The notes under the pieces are model-generated. The model searched no databases and had not been told where the DNA came from. It was given only the letters and a program-made list of their open reading frames with translations. From contig JAOPYQ010000031.1 in the NCBI GenBank assembly GCA_025964555.1, positions 37,906 through 101,905 of the forward strand: DNA of 64,000 bases, in the 5' to 3' direction. The stretch comes from Thermoleophilia bacterium (GTDB lineage: Bacteria > Actinomycetota > Thermoleophilia > Gaiellales > SKUG01). Each line of letters opens with the position of its first letter. Positions within the stretch are counted from its first letter, which is position 1. The position numbers and the translations under genes were made by a program. This document shows, piece after piece, positions 24,217 through 32,980 of the stretch.

Positions 24217-25557
24217 GTGCGCGTGCTCCTCGTCACCTACTACTTTCCCCCTGCCGGTGGCGGCGGCGTGCAGCGCGTACTCAGCTGGTGTCGCCACCTC
24301 CCCACGCACGGCGTCGAACTGACGGTGGTGGCACCGAACGAGCCGCACTGGATCGACCAGGACACGACGCTGGTGATCCCGGGTGACACCCAGGTGCTGC
24401 GCACCGCGGACCCATCGCCTGCGGCCGTCATCCCGCGCGAGGCGCTCGCACAGGTACGCGGCGTGCGTCGCGTGCTGCGACGCATCGCGCTGCAACCTCG
24501 CCGCTTCGCGGTGCCGGACATCCACAGGCCCTGGCGTCGCCATGCCGTGGCTGCCGTTCGCGCCGAGGCGCGGCGACGGGCCGAGGCCGGCGAGCCGATG
24601 TGGGACGTCGTGGTCTCCTCCTCGCCACCCGAGACCACGCACCTCGTCGCGCACGACATCGCGAAGCTGCTCGGCATCCCGTGGGTCGCCGACTACCGCG
24701 ATTCCTGGCTCGACCTGCCGCACCTTCGGATGTCGAGCATCGCGGTGCGCTGGAAGCACCGCGCGAATCGTCGCCTCGCGACCCGGCTCATGCGGCGCGC
24801 GGCTGCCGCGACGACCGTCTCCGAACCCCTTGCCACCGACCTGCGCGCGCGCCACCCACACCTCGACGTGCACGTGCTCGAGAACGGCGTCGAACCCGCA
24901 GAGGTCTCGCGCGCGCACGCGCGAGCGGACGGGTTCCGCGATCACGGGAAGTTCGTGGTCGCGTACACGGGCAACTTCTTCGGCCAGCAACGAGCGTCCG
25001 AGTTCCTAGACGGGCTCGACGCGGCACTCGCGGCGGAGCCGGAGCTGCGCGACGACCTGCTCGTACGCTTCGTGGGCGGGCTCAAGCCCCACGAGCTCGA
25101 TCGCGCGCTGTCATTCGGCGACGTCATCGAGCACGTGCCGTTCCTGCGACACGATGACGTGCTCGCACAGCAGCGCGCCGCCGACCTGCTGCTCTTCTAC
25201 GTCGCGCCCGGTCGCGGCAGCCAGGGCGTGTACACCGGCAAGGTCTTCGAATACGTGGCGGCGCGACGACCGGTGCTCGCGCTGTCGCCGGCCGACAACG
25301 TCGCCACTCGACTGCTCGACGAGGCCGGCGCGACAGCCGCAGCTGCAGGCGCCCGGGTGGATCCGGACGACGTCCCCGCGATCGGCGACTCGCTCCTCAC
25401 CGCGTGGCGCGCGTGGCGGGACGCCGGCGGGCGCGACGGTGGGCGCACGCCCGACATCGATGTCCCGACGAACGTCCTCGAACGCATCGATCGCGAATCG
25501 GTCGCGCAGCGATTGGCGCAGGCGCTGCGCTCGATCGTCGAGCGACACGCGCGCTGA
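24217..25557 (+). CDS. Family 4-type glycosyltransferase
   Basis: A 446-residue GT-B protein. The N-terminus VRVLLVTYYFPPAGGGGVQR is the acceptor-side Rossmann strand with the G-rich loop; the C-terminal nucleotide-sugar domain has VYTGKVFEYVAARRPVLALS, with the E-x-x-A pattern and the following Pro typical of GT4. It would transfer a sugar from an activated donor to a surface or lipid acceptor in the cytoplasm; substrate unknown. I choose the GTG that starts right at the first beta strand; no good ribosome binding site is visible, and the gene could be translationally coupled to the amidotransferase upstream. Confidence 0.85.
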   Translation: MRVLLVTYYFPPAGGGGVQRVLSWCRHLPTHGVELTVVAPNEPHWIDQDTTLVIPGDTQVLRTADPSPAAVIPREALAQVRGVRRVLRRIALQPRRFAVPDIHRPWRRHAVAAVRAEARRRAEAGEPMWDVVVSSSPPETTHLVAHDIAKLLGIPWVADYRDSWLDLPHLRMSSIAVRWKHRANRRLATRLMRRAAAATTVSEPLATDLRARHPHLDVHVLENGVEPAEVSRAHARADGFRDHGKFVVAYTGNFFGQQRASEFLDGLDAALAAEPELRDDLLVRFVGGLKPHELDRALSFGDVIEHVPFLRHDDVLAQQRAADLLLFYVAPGRGSQGVYTGKVFEYVAARRPVLALSPADNVATRLLDEAGATAAAAGARVDPDDVPAIGDSLLTAWRAWRDAGGRDGGRTPDIDVPTNVLERIDRESVAQRLAQALRSIVERHAR

Positions 25558-25652
25558 CTGCACGAGCGTCACGTCGCCCGGCGCGGCAGGAGGTGACGGC
25601 TCCGTTCGCCGATGGGTCAACTGCACCCATCCCCTCGCCACGGGAGTTCTCC

Positions 25653-25844
25653 ATGCTCGACCTGCATGACGACCGCACCACGACCATCACCTCGCTCGCC
25701 ACCGACGCGCCTGACGCGCCGAACCGTGAGTGGGCCGACACGCTCATCCTGGAGCTCGTCATGGGAGGCACCCGCGAGCGCGGCGCCTTCGTCGGGCCCC
25801 ACGGAGCCCTCGCCGCTCGCCTGGAAGCAGTGGACCGCGCGTAG
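25653..25844 (+). CDS. Small orphan protein (63 residues)
   Basis: Begins MLDLHDDRTTTITSLATDA and has no hydrophobic segment. The ATG has CGGGAG 6 bases upstream. Codon use is like the neighbouring genes in this frame. The Thr/Asp/Pro-rich N-terminus resembles other orphan proteins here. No family recognised, and it could be a chance frame. Confidence 0.4.
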   Translation: MLDLHDDRTTTITSLATDAPDAPNREWADTLILELVMGGTRERGAFVGPHGALAARLEAVDRA

Positions 25845-25955
25845 CTGGCGAGCTTCTCCGAGCCGGTGGCCGTCACCGGACGCGCGCACGGAATCGGACG
25901 GCCATCGTCCGGCGCGGAGGGCTTCACGCGCGTACGACGGCGCTACGGTCTCGCC

Positions 25956-26678
25956 ATGCTGACGATCACCACGCCTCCCGTTGTCGCCCACGGCATCACG
26001 CCGGATCCCGTGCCGAGCACGCCGGAGCCGACGCCCGAGATCCTCGACGCGGCATCCAGGCCGCTGTTCACGGGCCAGTACACGGCGGTCGAGCGCGATA
26101 CGTGGCGTGTCGGGATGCCGCTGTTCGGCACGAAGGTCTCCTCCTCGCGCGATGTGACCTTCACGAACGAGTTCAACGTCCTCAAGACGTCGTCACCGAT
26201 GGTGGAGTTCGCATCCACCTCGTTCGACGAGGCGGTGCGCAAGGCGCGCGACACCGTGTTCGCCTGGTCCGACCCCGCGCTCGGTGGCCAGATCTACTCG
26301 TCGGTCGGCGCGGCCGTGCTCCAGGCCAAGGACGGCGCGTACTTCATCGCCCTCGTCGGTTCGGGTGACCCGCAGACGAGCGGCAGTGAACTCGGGTACC
26401 GCATGGACCGCTTCGACGACAACATCCACGGCATCCTCAAGCGCTCGACCGACGCGAAGGCAGCGTCGCCGTGGAGCGCTCCGGTCGACGAAGCCGGCAA
26501 CGTCGTCGACCAGCCGACCCCGGACAATGCGCGCGAGATCCGACGTCGCGACGTGCAGCTCGCGGAGATCACCGCGTTCCTGCCGCACACGCCGATGCTC
26601 AAGGCGATCGTCGACATCAGGCACCTGTACCGAATCAACCCGCCGACCGACGGCGTGGCACCGACCGAGGTCGAGTAG
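25956..26678 (+). CDS. Orphan protein sharing a motif pair with the 6.9-kb orphan
   Basis: A 240-residue soluble protein with a Pro/Thr-rich start (MLTITTPPVVAHGITPDPVP) and no signal peptide. The core holds SFDEAVRKARDTVFAW followed by SVGAAVLQAKDGAYFIALVG, parallel to the orphan at 6875-7504; the C-terminus is helical (REIRRRDVQLAEITAFLP). I infer a shared alpha/beta fold but cannot name it. It is followed by a bidirectional terminator against a convergent gene. Confidence 0.6.
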   Translation: MLTITTPPVVAHGITPDPVPSTPEPTPEILDAASRPLFTGQYTAVERDTWRVGMPLFGTKVSSSRDVTFTNEFNVLKTSSPMVEFASTSFDEAVRKARDTVFAWSDPALGGQIYSSVGAAVLQAKDGAYFIALVGSGDPQTSGSELGYRMDRFDDNIHGILKRSTDAKAASPWSAPVDEAGNVVDQPTPDNAREIRRRDVQLAEITAFLPHTPMLKAIVDIRHLYRINPPTDGVAPTEVE

Positions 26679-26699
26679 CGAGGAGCGCCGAGAACGCAG

Positions 26700-26725
26700 C
26701 GCGGCCCCACCGAAGTAGGGCCGCG
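26700..26725. terminator. Bidirectional terminator between convergent genes
   Basis: An 8-base perfect stem CGCGGCCC / GGGCCGCG with a 10-base loop lies midway between two converging stop codons (26678 and 26760). It has TT right after the stem on the plus strand and GC-rich flanks. It serves both genes. Confidence 0.6.
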
Positions 26726-26759
26726 TTGGTGATGCTGGTGTCGAGCTGCTGGTGAGGCG

Positions 26760-27479
26760 TCAGGCCTCGGCGGGCGTGATCGCGCCCTCCTCCAGCTCGA
26801 TGAGCTCGCCCTCTTCGCCGATGCCGATGCCACGCTCGGCAAGGCGCTCGCGAATGAGGAACTGGAACGTCGACCATGCGCCGCGGCGGGCGTCGAACAT
26901 GCGGTACACCTGCCACTCGGTGAGCATGTTCATGTCCGTCTTGCGTGCGGCGGCCCAGTCACTGAACTTGGGCAGGCGGCCGGTACGAATCGCGAGGAAG
27001 ACGCCCTGGTCGATGGCGCGCTCGAGGCGCTCCTCGCCGATGGCGACGTCGAAGCCGGCTTCCTTGAGCGCGTTGTTGAGCGAGCCGAAGGTGTGCCAGT
27101 ACAGGCTCTTGGAGGGCATCGTTCCCTTGCGGGCTTCGATGTCCTTCGCGGTCGGGATGCGTCCGAGCTCGTCGCCGAGCTTGCGGAGCAGCATGAGCAG
27201 CTCTTCGCGGCTCGCGAAGCGGCGCGGAACGAGTCCGGCTTTGCGCTTGGCGGCGTTCCACGAGCCGAAGTGCTCGATCACGGTCTGCGGATGCACCGTG
27301 GTCTCGGCGTCCGCCTCGAACTCGCGCATCGTCGGGCTCTTGCCGATGCGCCGTGCGCACTCGGTCAGCTCGCGCAGGATGTGCTCGTCGCTGTAGCGCT
27401 TGCGCATCCCGGCCTGGAACTGCTTGAGCCGCTCGGGATCGATACTGTCGATCACGCGGTAAATCGTCTTGTTTCGCAT
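26760..27479 (-). CDS. Homing-endonuclease-associated repeat DNA-binding protein (HNH_repeat type)
   Basis: A 239-residue protein with two or three helical repeats of the homing endonuclease associated repeat family, for example ELTECARRIGKSPTMREFEA with IEHFGSWNAAKRKAGL and LGDELGRIPTAKDIEARKG with WHTFGSLNNALKEAGF. The pattern (I-G-x-x-P-T/S, then F-G-S-W/L-N-x-A-x-x-x-A-G) is diagnostic. These modules bind DNA. No HNH nuclease domain is present, so this is probably a regulator rather than a nuclease. The C-terminus (AWSTFQFLIRERLAERGIGI) is helical and ends acidic. Upstream AT-richer DNA contains inverted repeats that it could bind (inference). Confidence 0.78.
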   Translation of the reverse strand: MRNKTIYRVIDSIDPERLKQFQAGMRKRYSDEHILRELTECARRIGKSPTMREFEADAETTVHPQTVIEHFGSWNAAKRKAGLVPRRFASREELLMLLRKLGDELGRIPTAKDIEARKGTMPSKSLYWHTFGSLNNALKEAGFDVAIGEERLERAIDQGVFLAIRTGRLPKFSDWAAARKTDMNMLTEWQVYRMFDARRGAWSTFQFLIRERLAERGIGIGEEGELIELEEGAITPAEA

Positions 27480-27836
27480 GTGCGTCCTGGCCTCCGGCCG
27501 GCGGGCGGGGGTCGAATGCAAGGGGCGCATTCGCTCCGACACCGTCGCTGGTGGTCGTCTGTGGTCATTGCTGCAAGCGGGACGATCCGACGTCGTGCAG
27601 CCAGACAACCTGTCGAGGTGGAATGTGCCACCCCGCGACAAGCATCAAACCTCGGCTTGCAACCGCGACATCGGGCAACGTATCCGCCTGACCCATCCAA
27701 ACTAACATGGAAAACGTTCTGCAAGCAATAGCGAATATTGTCGCACCTGCCAATACGCCGATGCGTGCTGGAAACCACGGCAGGGCCCCGACCTGCCCGG
27801 GTCGGTGCCGCCTGCTCGGGTAGGCTGCCTCCCGAC
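27480..27836. promoter_or_regulatory. AT-enriched divergent promoter region upstream of murT
   Basis: About 360 bases between a minus-strand gene and murT, noticeably richer in A/T than the rest. It contains GGTGG / CCACC (27617-27621, 27628-27632) and CAATA / TATTG (27726-27730, 27736-27740) inverted repeats. On the minus strand TTGCTT-17-TTAGTT is a possible promoter for the repeat-protein gene. No coding frame here is convincing. Confidence 0.4.
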
Positions 27837-29351
27837 ATGGCCTCCCCCGCGCACACCGGAACCGCACGTCGACTGGGCGTGCCGCTGGCGCTCGCGCGTC
27901 CGGTCGCCGCCGCTGCGCGCCTCGTCTCGCGCGCCACCGGCCGCGAGGGCGGGGCACTCCCCGGCAAGGTGCTGCTGTCGCTCGCGCCGAGCGCGCTCGC
28001 CACGATGGCACGCCGTGGCCGTGCACGCGGGCGCAGGATCGTCCTCGTGAGTGCGACGAACGGCAAGACCACCATGACGGCGATGCTCGCCGAGATGCTC
28101 GCGGCCGACGGGCTGGACGTCGTTCACAACGTCACCGGTGCGAACCTGCGCTCGGGCATCGCCACGACCATGCTCCAGGCGGGCCGACGCGGCGACGTGT
28201 GCGTGCTCGAGACGGACGAGGCGACGCTGCCGCTCGTCGCGCCCGACCTGCGTCCCGACATGATCGTGCTCGGCAACCTGTTCCGCGACCAGCTCGACCG
28301 CTTCGGCGAGCTCGAGGTGCTCGCCGACCGATGGCGCGACACGCTCGCGGCGCTTCCGGGCGAGGACGTGACCGTGGTCTACAACGCCGACGACCCGCTC
28401 ATCGCGGAACTCGTCGAGGAGCATGTGACGCGCTGCGCGGCGGACGGGATCGTCGCGACGGTGGTCCCGTTCGGGCTCGACGATCCAGACGTCGCGCAGG
28501 AGGGGTTGCCGCACGCGGCGGACTCGAGGTTCTGTCGGCGATGCGGTCATCCGCTCGAGTACGCGCACTCGTGGGTCGGCCACCTGGGCGCGTGGACGTG
28601 TCCGGGATGCGGCATGACACGACCGGAGCCGGTCGTCGCCGCAACCAGCGTGGAACTCGACGGCCTGGCTGCGACGCGACTGCAGGTCGAGGTGCCCGGC
28701 GAGCCCGAAGCGCTCCAGCTGCGGCTGCCGATCCCCGGGCTCTACAACGTCTACAACGCGGTCGGCGCGATCGCGGCGGCGTCGACCCTCGGCGTTCCGG
28801 GCGCGGTCCTGGTGCCGGCGCTGGCGGCTGCCGCGCCCGCATTCGGGCGGTTCGAGCGCATCCCGGTGCCCGGTCCGAACGGGACGAACGGCACGATCAC
28901 CCTGCTGCTGGTCAAGAATCCCACAGGCCTCAACGAGGTGATCCGCACGCTCGTGGCGAGTGGCGTGGACGTCACGGCGACGCTGTTCGCGCTCAACGAC
29001 GGCATCGCGGACGGTCGCGACACGAGCTGGATCTGGGACGCGGACGTCGAGCCCCTGTTCGAGCGCGCGGGCGCGATGGTCGTCACCGGCGAGCGAGCCG
29101 CGGAGTTCGGGCTGCGGGCGGCGTACGGCGGGCTCGATCCGGAGGGCGTGCTCTACGAGCCCGACCTGGAGCAGGCGATGTATCGCGTGCTCGAGCGTGC
29201 GCGCGAGTTCACGGAGCACGGGCACGCGTACGCGCTCGTGACGTACACGGCGATGCTCAAGATGCGCGCGATCATCGCGGCGCAGGGGTGGGCGCGCTCG
29301 TACTGGGCGAACGAACCGACCACGCGACGGCGACGCGGGAGCCGCCGATGA
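27837..29351 (+). CDS. murT: Lipid II isoglutaminyl synthase, ligase subunit MurT
   Basis: A 504-residue Mur ligase-like ATPase that, with GatD, converts the alpha-carboxyl of D-Glu in lipid II to D-isoglutamine. The P-loop is ATNGKTT (73-79), followed by LETDEATLPLV and GNLFRDQLDR typical of MurT. A four-Cys zinc ribbon (C233, C236, C255, C258; FCRRCGHPL and CPGCG), a hallmark of MurT but not of other Mur ligases, is present, as is the C-terminal DUF1727 domain (TLFALNDGIADGRDTSWIWD). The stop overlaps the gatD start (ATGA). The ATG at 27837 gives the expected N-terminus; upstream in-frame codons do not look coding. Confidence 0.95.
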   Translation: MASPAHTGTARRLGVPLALARPVAAAARLVSRATGREGGALPGKVLLSLAPSALATMARRGRARGRRIVLVSATNGKTTMTAMLAEMLAADGLDVVHNVTGANLRSGIATTMLQAGRRGDVCVLETDEATLPLVAPDLRPDMIVLGNLFRDQLDRFGELEVLADRWRDTLAALPGEDVTVVYNADDPLIAELVEEHVTRCAADGIVATVVPFGLDDPDVAQEGLPHAADSRFCRRCGHPLEYAHSWVGHLGAWTCPGCGMTRPEPVVAATSVELDGLAATRLQVEVPGEPEALQLRLPIPGLYNVYNAVGAIAAASTLGVPGAVLVPALAAAAPAFGRFERIPVPGPNGTNGTITLLLVKNPTGLNEVIRTLVASGVDVTATLFALNDGIADGRDTSWIWDADVEPLFERAGAMVVTGERAAEFGLRAAYGGLDPEGVLYEPDLEQAMYRVLERAREFTEHGHAYALVTYTAMLKMRAIIAAQGWARSYWANEPTTRRRRGSRR

Positions 29352-30169
29352 GCGAGCCCTCCCCCATCTCGGCCGGCGGTCGTCCACGCGTGCGCGTGCT
29401 GCACCTGTACGACCGGTACCTCAACATCTATGCGGACCGCGGCAACATGCAGGTGCTCACGGCGCGCGGAGCGTGGCGTGGCATCGACGTGGAGGTGCGC
29501 GGGCTCGAACCGGGCGAGCACTTCACGCCGGGCGAACACGACCTCATCTACGTGGGTGGCGGACAGGACCGCGACCAGCAGATGATCGCCGAGCGCATGA
29601 GCGAGGACCTGGGTCCGGCGATCAAGGCCGCGGTCGAGGAAGGCACCGCGCTACTGGCGGTGTGCGGCGGCTACCAGCTGCTCGGGAGCCACTACCTCGA
29701 CACGACCGGGGTGCACCAGCCGGGAGTCGGGCTGTTCGACCTGTCCACCGAGGCGGGCGACGGTCGCCTGATCGGGAACGTCGCGATCGAGGCTGAGCTG
29801 CCGGCGATCGGCGCGCGAGCGGCGAGCACGACCACGATCGCGGGATTCGAGAACCACGCCGGGCGCACGTCGCTGGGCGCGAGTGCGCGACCGCTCGGCA
29901 GCGTGCTCCACGGCAACGGCAACGACGGCAGGTCGGGCTTCGAAGGGTGTCGCCTACACCACGCGATCGGCACATATCTGCACGGGCCGCTGCTGCCGCG
30001 CAACCCTGAACTCGCGGACTGGCTGCTCGCTGCGGCGCTGGCACATGCGCACGGCACCGACGCGGCACTGCTCATCGACCAGGTGGGCACGGTCCCGCCT
30101 GCAGTCGCCGCGCTGGAGCGACGCGCGCTCGACACGTCGGTCGCCCGCGCGCGAGCGGAGCGCGGATGA
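29348..30169 (+). CDS. gatD: Lipid II isoglutaminyl synthase, glutaminase subunit GatD
   Basis: A 273-residue class I glutamine amidotransferase of the CobB/CobQ type that supplies ammonia to MurT. The nucleophile is C106 in AVCGGYQLLG, the catalytic His is H212 in GTYLHGPLLP, and the start of the domain has HLYDRYLNIYADRGNM, conserved in GatD. It is coupled to murT by a 4-base stop/start overlap and overlaps the following NDH-2 gene in the same way. Amidation of muropeptides is typical of Gram-positive walls. Confidence 0.95.
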   Translation: MSEPSPISAGGRPRVRVLHLYDRYLNIYADRGNMQVLTARGAWRGIDVEVRGLEPGEHFTPGEHDLIYVGGGQDRDQQMIAERMSEDLGPAIKAAVEEGTALLAVCGGYQLLGSHYLDTTGVHQPGVGLFDLSTEAGDGRLIGNVAIEAELPAIGARAASTTTIAGFENHAGRTSLGASARPLGSVLHGNGNDGRSGFEGCRLHHAIGTYLHGPLLPRNPELADWLLAAALAHAHGTDAALLIDQVGTVPPAVAALERRALDTSVARARAERG

Positions 30170-31533
30170 GCGCCTCGAACCACGGGCACGAGCTGACGAA
30201 GGTGGTCGTGGTCGGTGGCGGGTTCGGCGGTGCGTACGCCGCGCGTCAGCTGCTGCGTCGCACGCGCGGTGCGGTCGACCTGACGATCGTGTCGGCGACC
30301 AACTACCTGCTGTTCGCGCCGCTGCTGCCCGAGGCGGCGTGCGGCGCGATCGAGCCGCGCCACGTCGTGGTGCCGCTGCGACAGATGCTGCCGCATGCGC
30401 GCGTGGTGACGGGCGTCGTGGACCAGGTCGACGTGCATGCGCGCCAGGCGCACGTGGTGCTGCCCGACGGCGTGACGCGCACGCTCGAGTGGGATCGGCT
30501 CATCCTCGCGCCGGGCGGTGTACCGAACATCATCCCGATCCCGGGGCTGCTCGACCGCGCCGTCGGCGTGAAGTCGCTCGCCGAGTGCATCTGGCTGCGC
30601 AACCACGTGATCGCGCTGCTCGAGCTTGCGGAATCCGAGCCCGACGAGCAGCGACGACGCGAACTGCTGACGTTCGTGTTCGTGGGCGGTGGCTACGCCG
30701 GCGTGGAGATGCTCGCGGAGCTCGAAGCGATGGTGAAGCGCATCCTGCGCTACTACCCGCGGATCGAACGCGCCGAGCTCGACTGGGTGCTCGTCGATGC
30801 CGCACCACGCATCCTCGGGGAGCTGACCGACACGCTCGCGCAGTACGTCACCGACCGGCTCCTCCGACGCGGCATTCGCGTGCTGTCACGAACGACGATC
30901 GAGCATGTCGACGGCACGCAGCTGCGACTGTCGACGGGCGAGCGACTGCAGAGCGAGACGCTCGTGTGGGCTGCGGGAGTCGCGCCGAGCCCGCTCGTGA
31001 AGACGCTCGGCGTGCCCCTCGAACGCAACCGAGTTCCGGTCGACGAGCAGCTTCGCGTGCTGGGCGCGCCGAACGTCTGGGCGCTCGGCGACTGCGCGTC
31101 GGTGCCGAACGCGGCCGAGGGCGGACGACCGTGCCCGCCGACCGCGCAGCACGCGCAACGCCAGGCCAAGCGCGTCGGCCTCAACGTCGCGGCGTCGCTT
31201 GGATTCGGTGTGGCGAAGACGTTCCGCCATCCCAATCGCGGCGCGGTGGCGACGCTCGGGGTCGGCGACGGCGTCGCGCAGCTCGGCCCCATCAAGCTGC
31301 GCGGCAAGGTCGCGTGGTTCGCGGCGCGCGGTTACCACCTGCTCGCACTTCCGACCTTCTCGCGACGGGTTCGCGTGGCGCTCGACTGGACCACGCAGCT
31401 GCTGCTGCCCGCAGACATCGGGCAGCTCGGCCAGCTCGGGCATCCGCCGCGACTGGACGACGCCGCTGCGGCCGGCACGGGGTTCCACGCGCTGGACCGC
31501 CCGCACCCACACGCCGGTTCTCGAATCAGTTGA
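30166..31533 (+). CDS. Type II NADH dehydrogenase-like FAD oxidoreductase
   Basis: A 455-residue flavoprotein with two dinucleotide folds: VVVGGGFGGAYAARQL near residue 13 for FAD and FVFVGGGYAGVEMLAEL near 168 for NAD(P)H. ATNYLLFAPLLPEAACG, VWAAGVAPSPLVKTL and VWALGDCASVPN are NDH-2 signatures. It would pass electrons from NADH to quinone without proton pumping, at the inner face of the membrane; the C-terminal part (FAARGYHLLALPTFSRRVRV) gives the membrane anchor. Start overlaps gatD (ATGA), an unusual operon partner for the wall enzymes. Confidence 0.9.
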   Translation: MSASNHGHELTKVVVVGGGFGGAYAARQLLRRTRGAVDLTIVSATNYLLFAPLLPEAACGAIEPRHVVVPLRQMLPHARVVTGVVDQVDVHARQAHVVLPDGVTRTLEWDRLILAPGGVPNIIPIPGLLDRAVGVKSLAECIWLRNHVIALLELAESEPDEQRRRELLTFVFVGGGYAGVEMLAELEAMVKRILRYYPRIERAELDWVLVDAAPRILGELTDTLAQYVTDRLLRRGIRVLSRTTIEHVDGTQLRLSTGERLQSETLVWAAGVAPSPLVKTLGVPLERNRVPVDEQLRVLGAPNVWALGDCASVPNAAEGGRPCPPTAQHAQRQAKRVGLNVAASLGFGVAKTFRHPNRGAVATLGVGDGVAQLGPIKLRGKVAWFAARGYHLLALPTFSRRVRVALDWTTQLLLPADIGQLGQLGHPPRLDDAAAAGTGFHALDRPHPHAGSRIS

Positions 31534-31552
31534 CAACGTCGGTTTTTCGTCG
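31530..31552 (+). promoter_or_regulatory. Possible -35 element TTGACA overlapping the NDH-2 stop codon
   Basis: A consensus -35 hexamer TTGACA at 31530-31535 contains the TGA stop of the upstream gene. Only a poor -10 (CACCTT) is found 17 bases on. It could serve the membrane protein gene that follows; I have low confidence. Confidence 0.25.
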
Positions 31553-31584
31553 CACCTTGGACAGATCAGGGCGGCTCCCCACAG

Positions 31585-32976
31585 GTGCCGCCGGACCGGT
31601 TCATTGGGGACGAAGAACCGTTGGCAACCTCCACCCTCACTGCGCACGCGGCGTTCTTCGTCGACGATGCACCACTTCCTGATTTCGGGACGCTGCTCGA
31701 TCGCGGCCCGCTGCTCGCCGCCGCCGGCGGAGTCACGCTGGCACTCGTCGTCTGGGCGATCGCGTCCATCTGTGCGGATCCGCGCCGCGAGCGGTGCGCC
31801 GTTCGCTGGTTGAGCGAGATCGCATCCGGTCTGCTGTCGACGCTCACCTCGTTCGCACCGATCGTCGCTCGCGTCGCGCTGGGCGCGACGCTCGTGACAT
31901 GCGCGGCCGTCGGCGCGGTGGGTACGCCCAACCTGCGCTTCGACGGCGGCCCGTTGGATGCGCTGCGCGGGTTCTCGGCGGTGCTCGGAGTCGCCCTCGT
32001 GCTCGGCCTGCGGACCCGACTCATGGCTGCGGTGTCGATCGCGACATTCGTCATTGCCGCATACGCGGCCGGCTCGCCCATCGTCGTGTTCGAGCGGCTC
32101 GACGTCATTGGCCTGGCCGTGTTCGTCGCCATCGTCGGTGGCGATCGCCTGGAGACCCGCATGGACCAGTCGACGCTTGCACGGCTGCAGATGGGCACGG
32201 CGTGGCTGCGTGCGCTGCTGGCAGGTGGACTGCTCGTGGTTGCCGTCACCGAGAAGCTTGCCAACGTTCCCATGACCGCACAGGTGCTGCAGGAGCATCC
32301 GCGAGTGAACCTCGGACTGCTGCTCGGTACCGACGCGACGCAGACGGTGCTGCTGCTCGGCGCGGTCGAGGTGGCGTTCGCACTGCTCGTGCTGCTGCTG
32401 CCGCTGCCGGAACTGCTCGCCCTCGCGATCGGCGCGCCCTTCGTGCTGACGGTTGGCGAGTTCGGCCTGCTCGAGGTGCCGGGTCACCTGCCGGTGTGGG
32501 GTGCGGTCGGTGTGCTCGCACTCCTCGGCGCCCACGTGCAGACCGCGGACCTCGTCACGATTCGACCGCCCTGGCTCCGTGGCGCGCGCCGCACGCCGGA
32601 CGCCGCACGAGTGCGGCTCGTCGGCGCGCGAGTGCCGTGGGTGAGCGCCGCCCCGGTGTCGATCGCCTACGCGCAGCCAAAGACCATCGTCGTCGGCAGC
32701 GTCGCGACCGTGCCGGTCGTGCCGGTCTCCGCGTCGATGTCAGTCGGTCCCATGTCAGCAGGGTCTGTCCACACCGGGTCGATCCATGCCGGCTCGGTCC
32801 GCGCAGGGTCGATCCCCGCTGCGCCCGCCCTCGCACCACAGGTCGCGGCCTGGCTCGGTCGCGAGGATGCGCAACTCCCGGCGGTGGCACAGCAGATGCC
32901 GGTCGCAGTGGACGAGCCGACGAGGTTCGCATGGGCGCCCGCCGCCGGCGCAGGGGTCGGCACGCCGATCGCCTGA
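31585..32976 (+). CDS. Multi-pass membrane protein, DoxX-like, with serine/glycine repeat tail
   Basis: A protein of about 463 residues with eight or so hydrophobic helices between residues 40 and 335 (for example LLAAAGGVTLALVVWAIAS, GLLVVAVTEKL, LLLGAVEVAFALLVLLL). The spacing and the helix with VTEKLANVP resemble DoxX/MauE-type quinone-linked proteins, but this is tentative. After a basic loop the C-terminal 100 residues carry a five-residue repeat of the type (M/V)xAGS(V/I) (SAGSVHTGSIHAGSVRAGSI). The start is uncertain: GTG at 31585, or TTG at 31621 which has GGGGA 10 bases upstream. Confidence 0.6.
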   Translation: MPPDRFIGDEEPLATSTLTAHAAFFVDDAPLPDFGTLLDRGPLLAAAGGVTLALVVWAIASICADPRRERCAVRWLSEIASGLLSTLTSFAPIVARVALGATLVTCAAVGAVGTPNLRFDGGPLDALRGFSAVLGVALVLGLRTRLMAAVSIATFVIAAYAAGSPIVVFERLDVIGLAVFVAIVGGDRLETRMDQSTLARLQMGTAWLRALLAGGLLVVAVTEKLANVPMTAQVLQEHPRVNLGLLLGTDATQTVLLLGAVEVAFALLVLLLPLPELLALAIGAPFVLTVGEFGLLEVPGHLPVWGAVGVLALLGAHVQTADLVTIRPPWLRGARRTPDAARVRLVGARVPWVSAAPVSIAYAQPKTIVVGSVATVPVVPVSASMSVGPMSAGSVHTGSIHAGSVRAGSIPAAPALAPQVAAWLGREDAQLPAVAQQMPVAVDEPTRFAWAPAAGAGVGTPIA

Positions 32977-32980
32977 CAGG

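Noticed and set aside
27469..27705. A 78-codon frame in the murT upstream region
   Set aside because: Lies in AT-richer promoter DNA, has no family resemblance, and its start overlaps the beginning of a real gene on the other strand.
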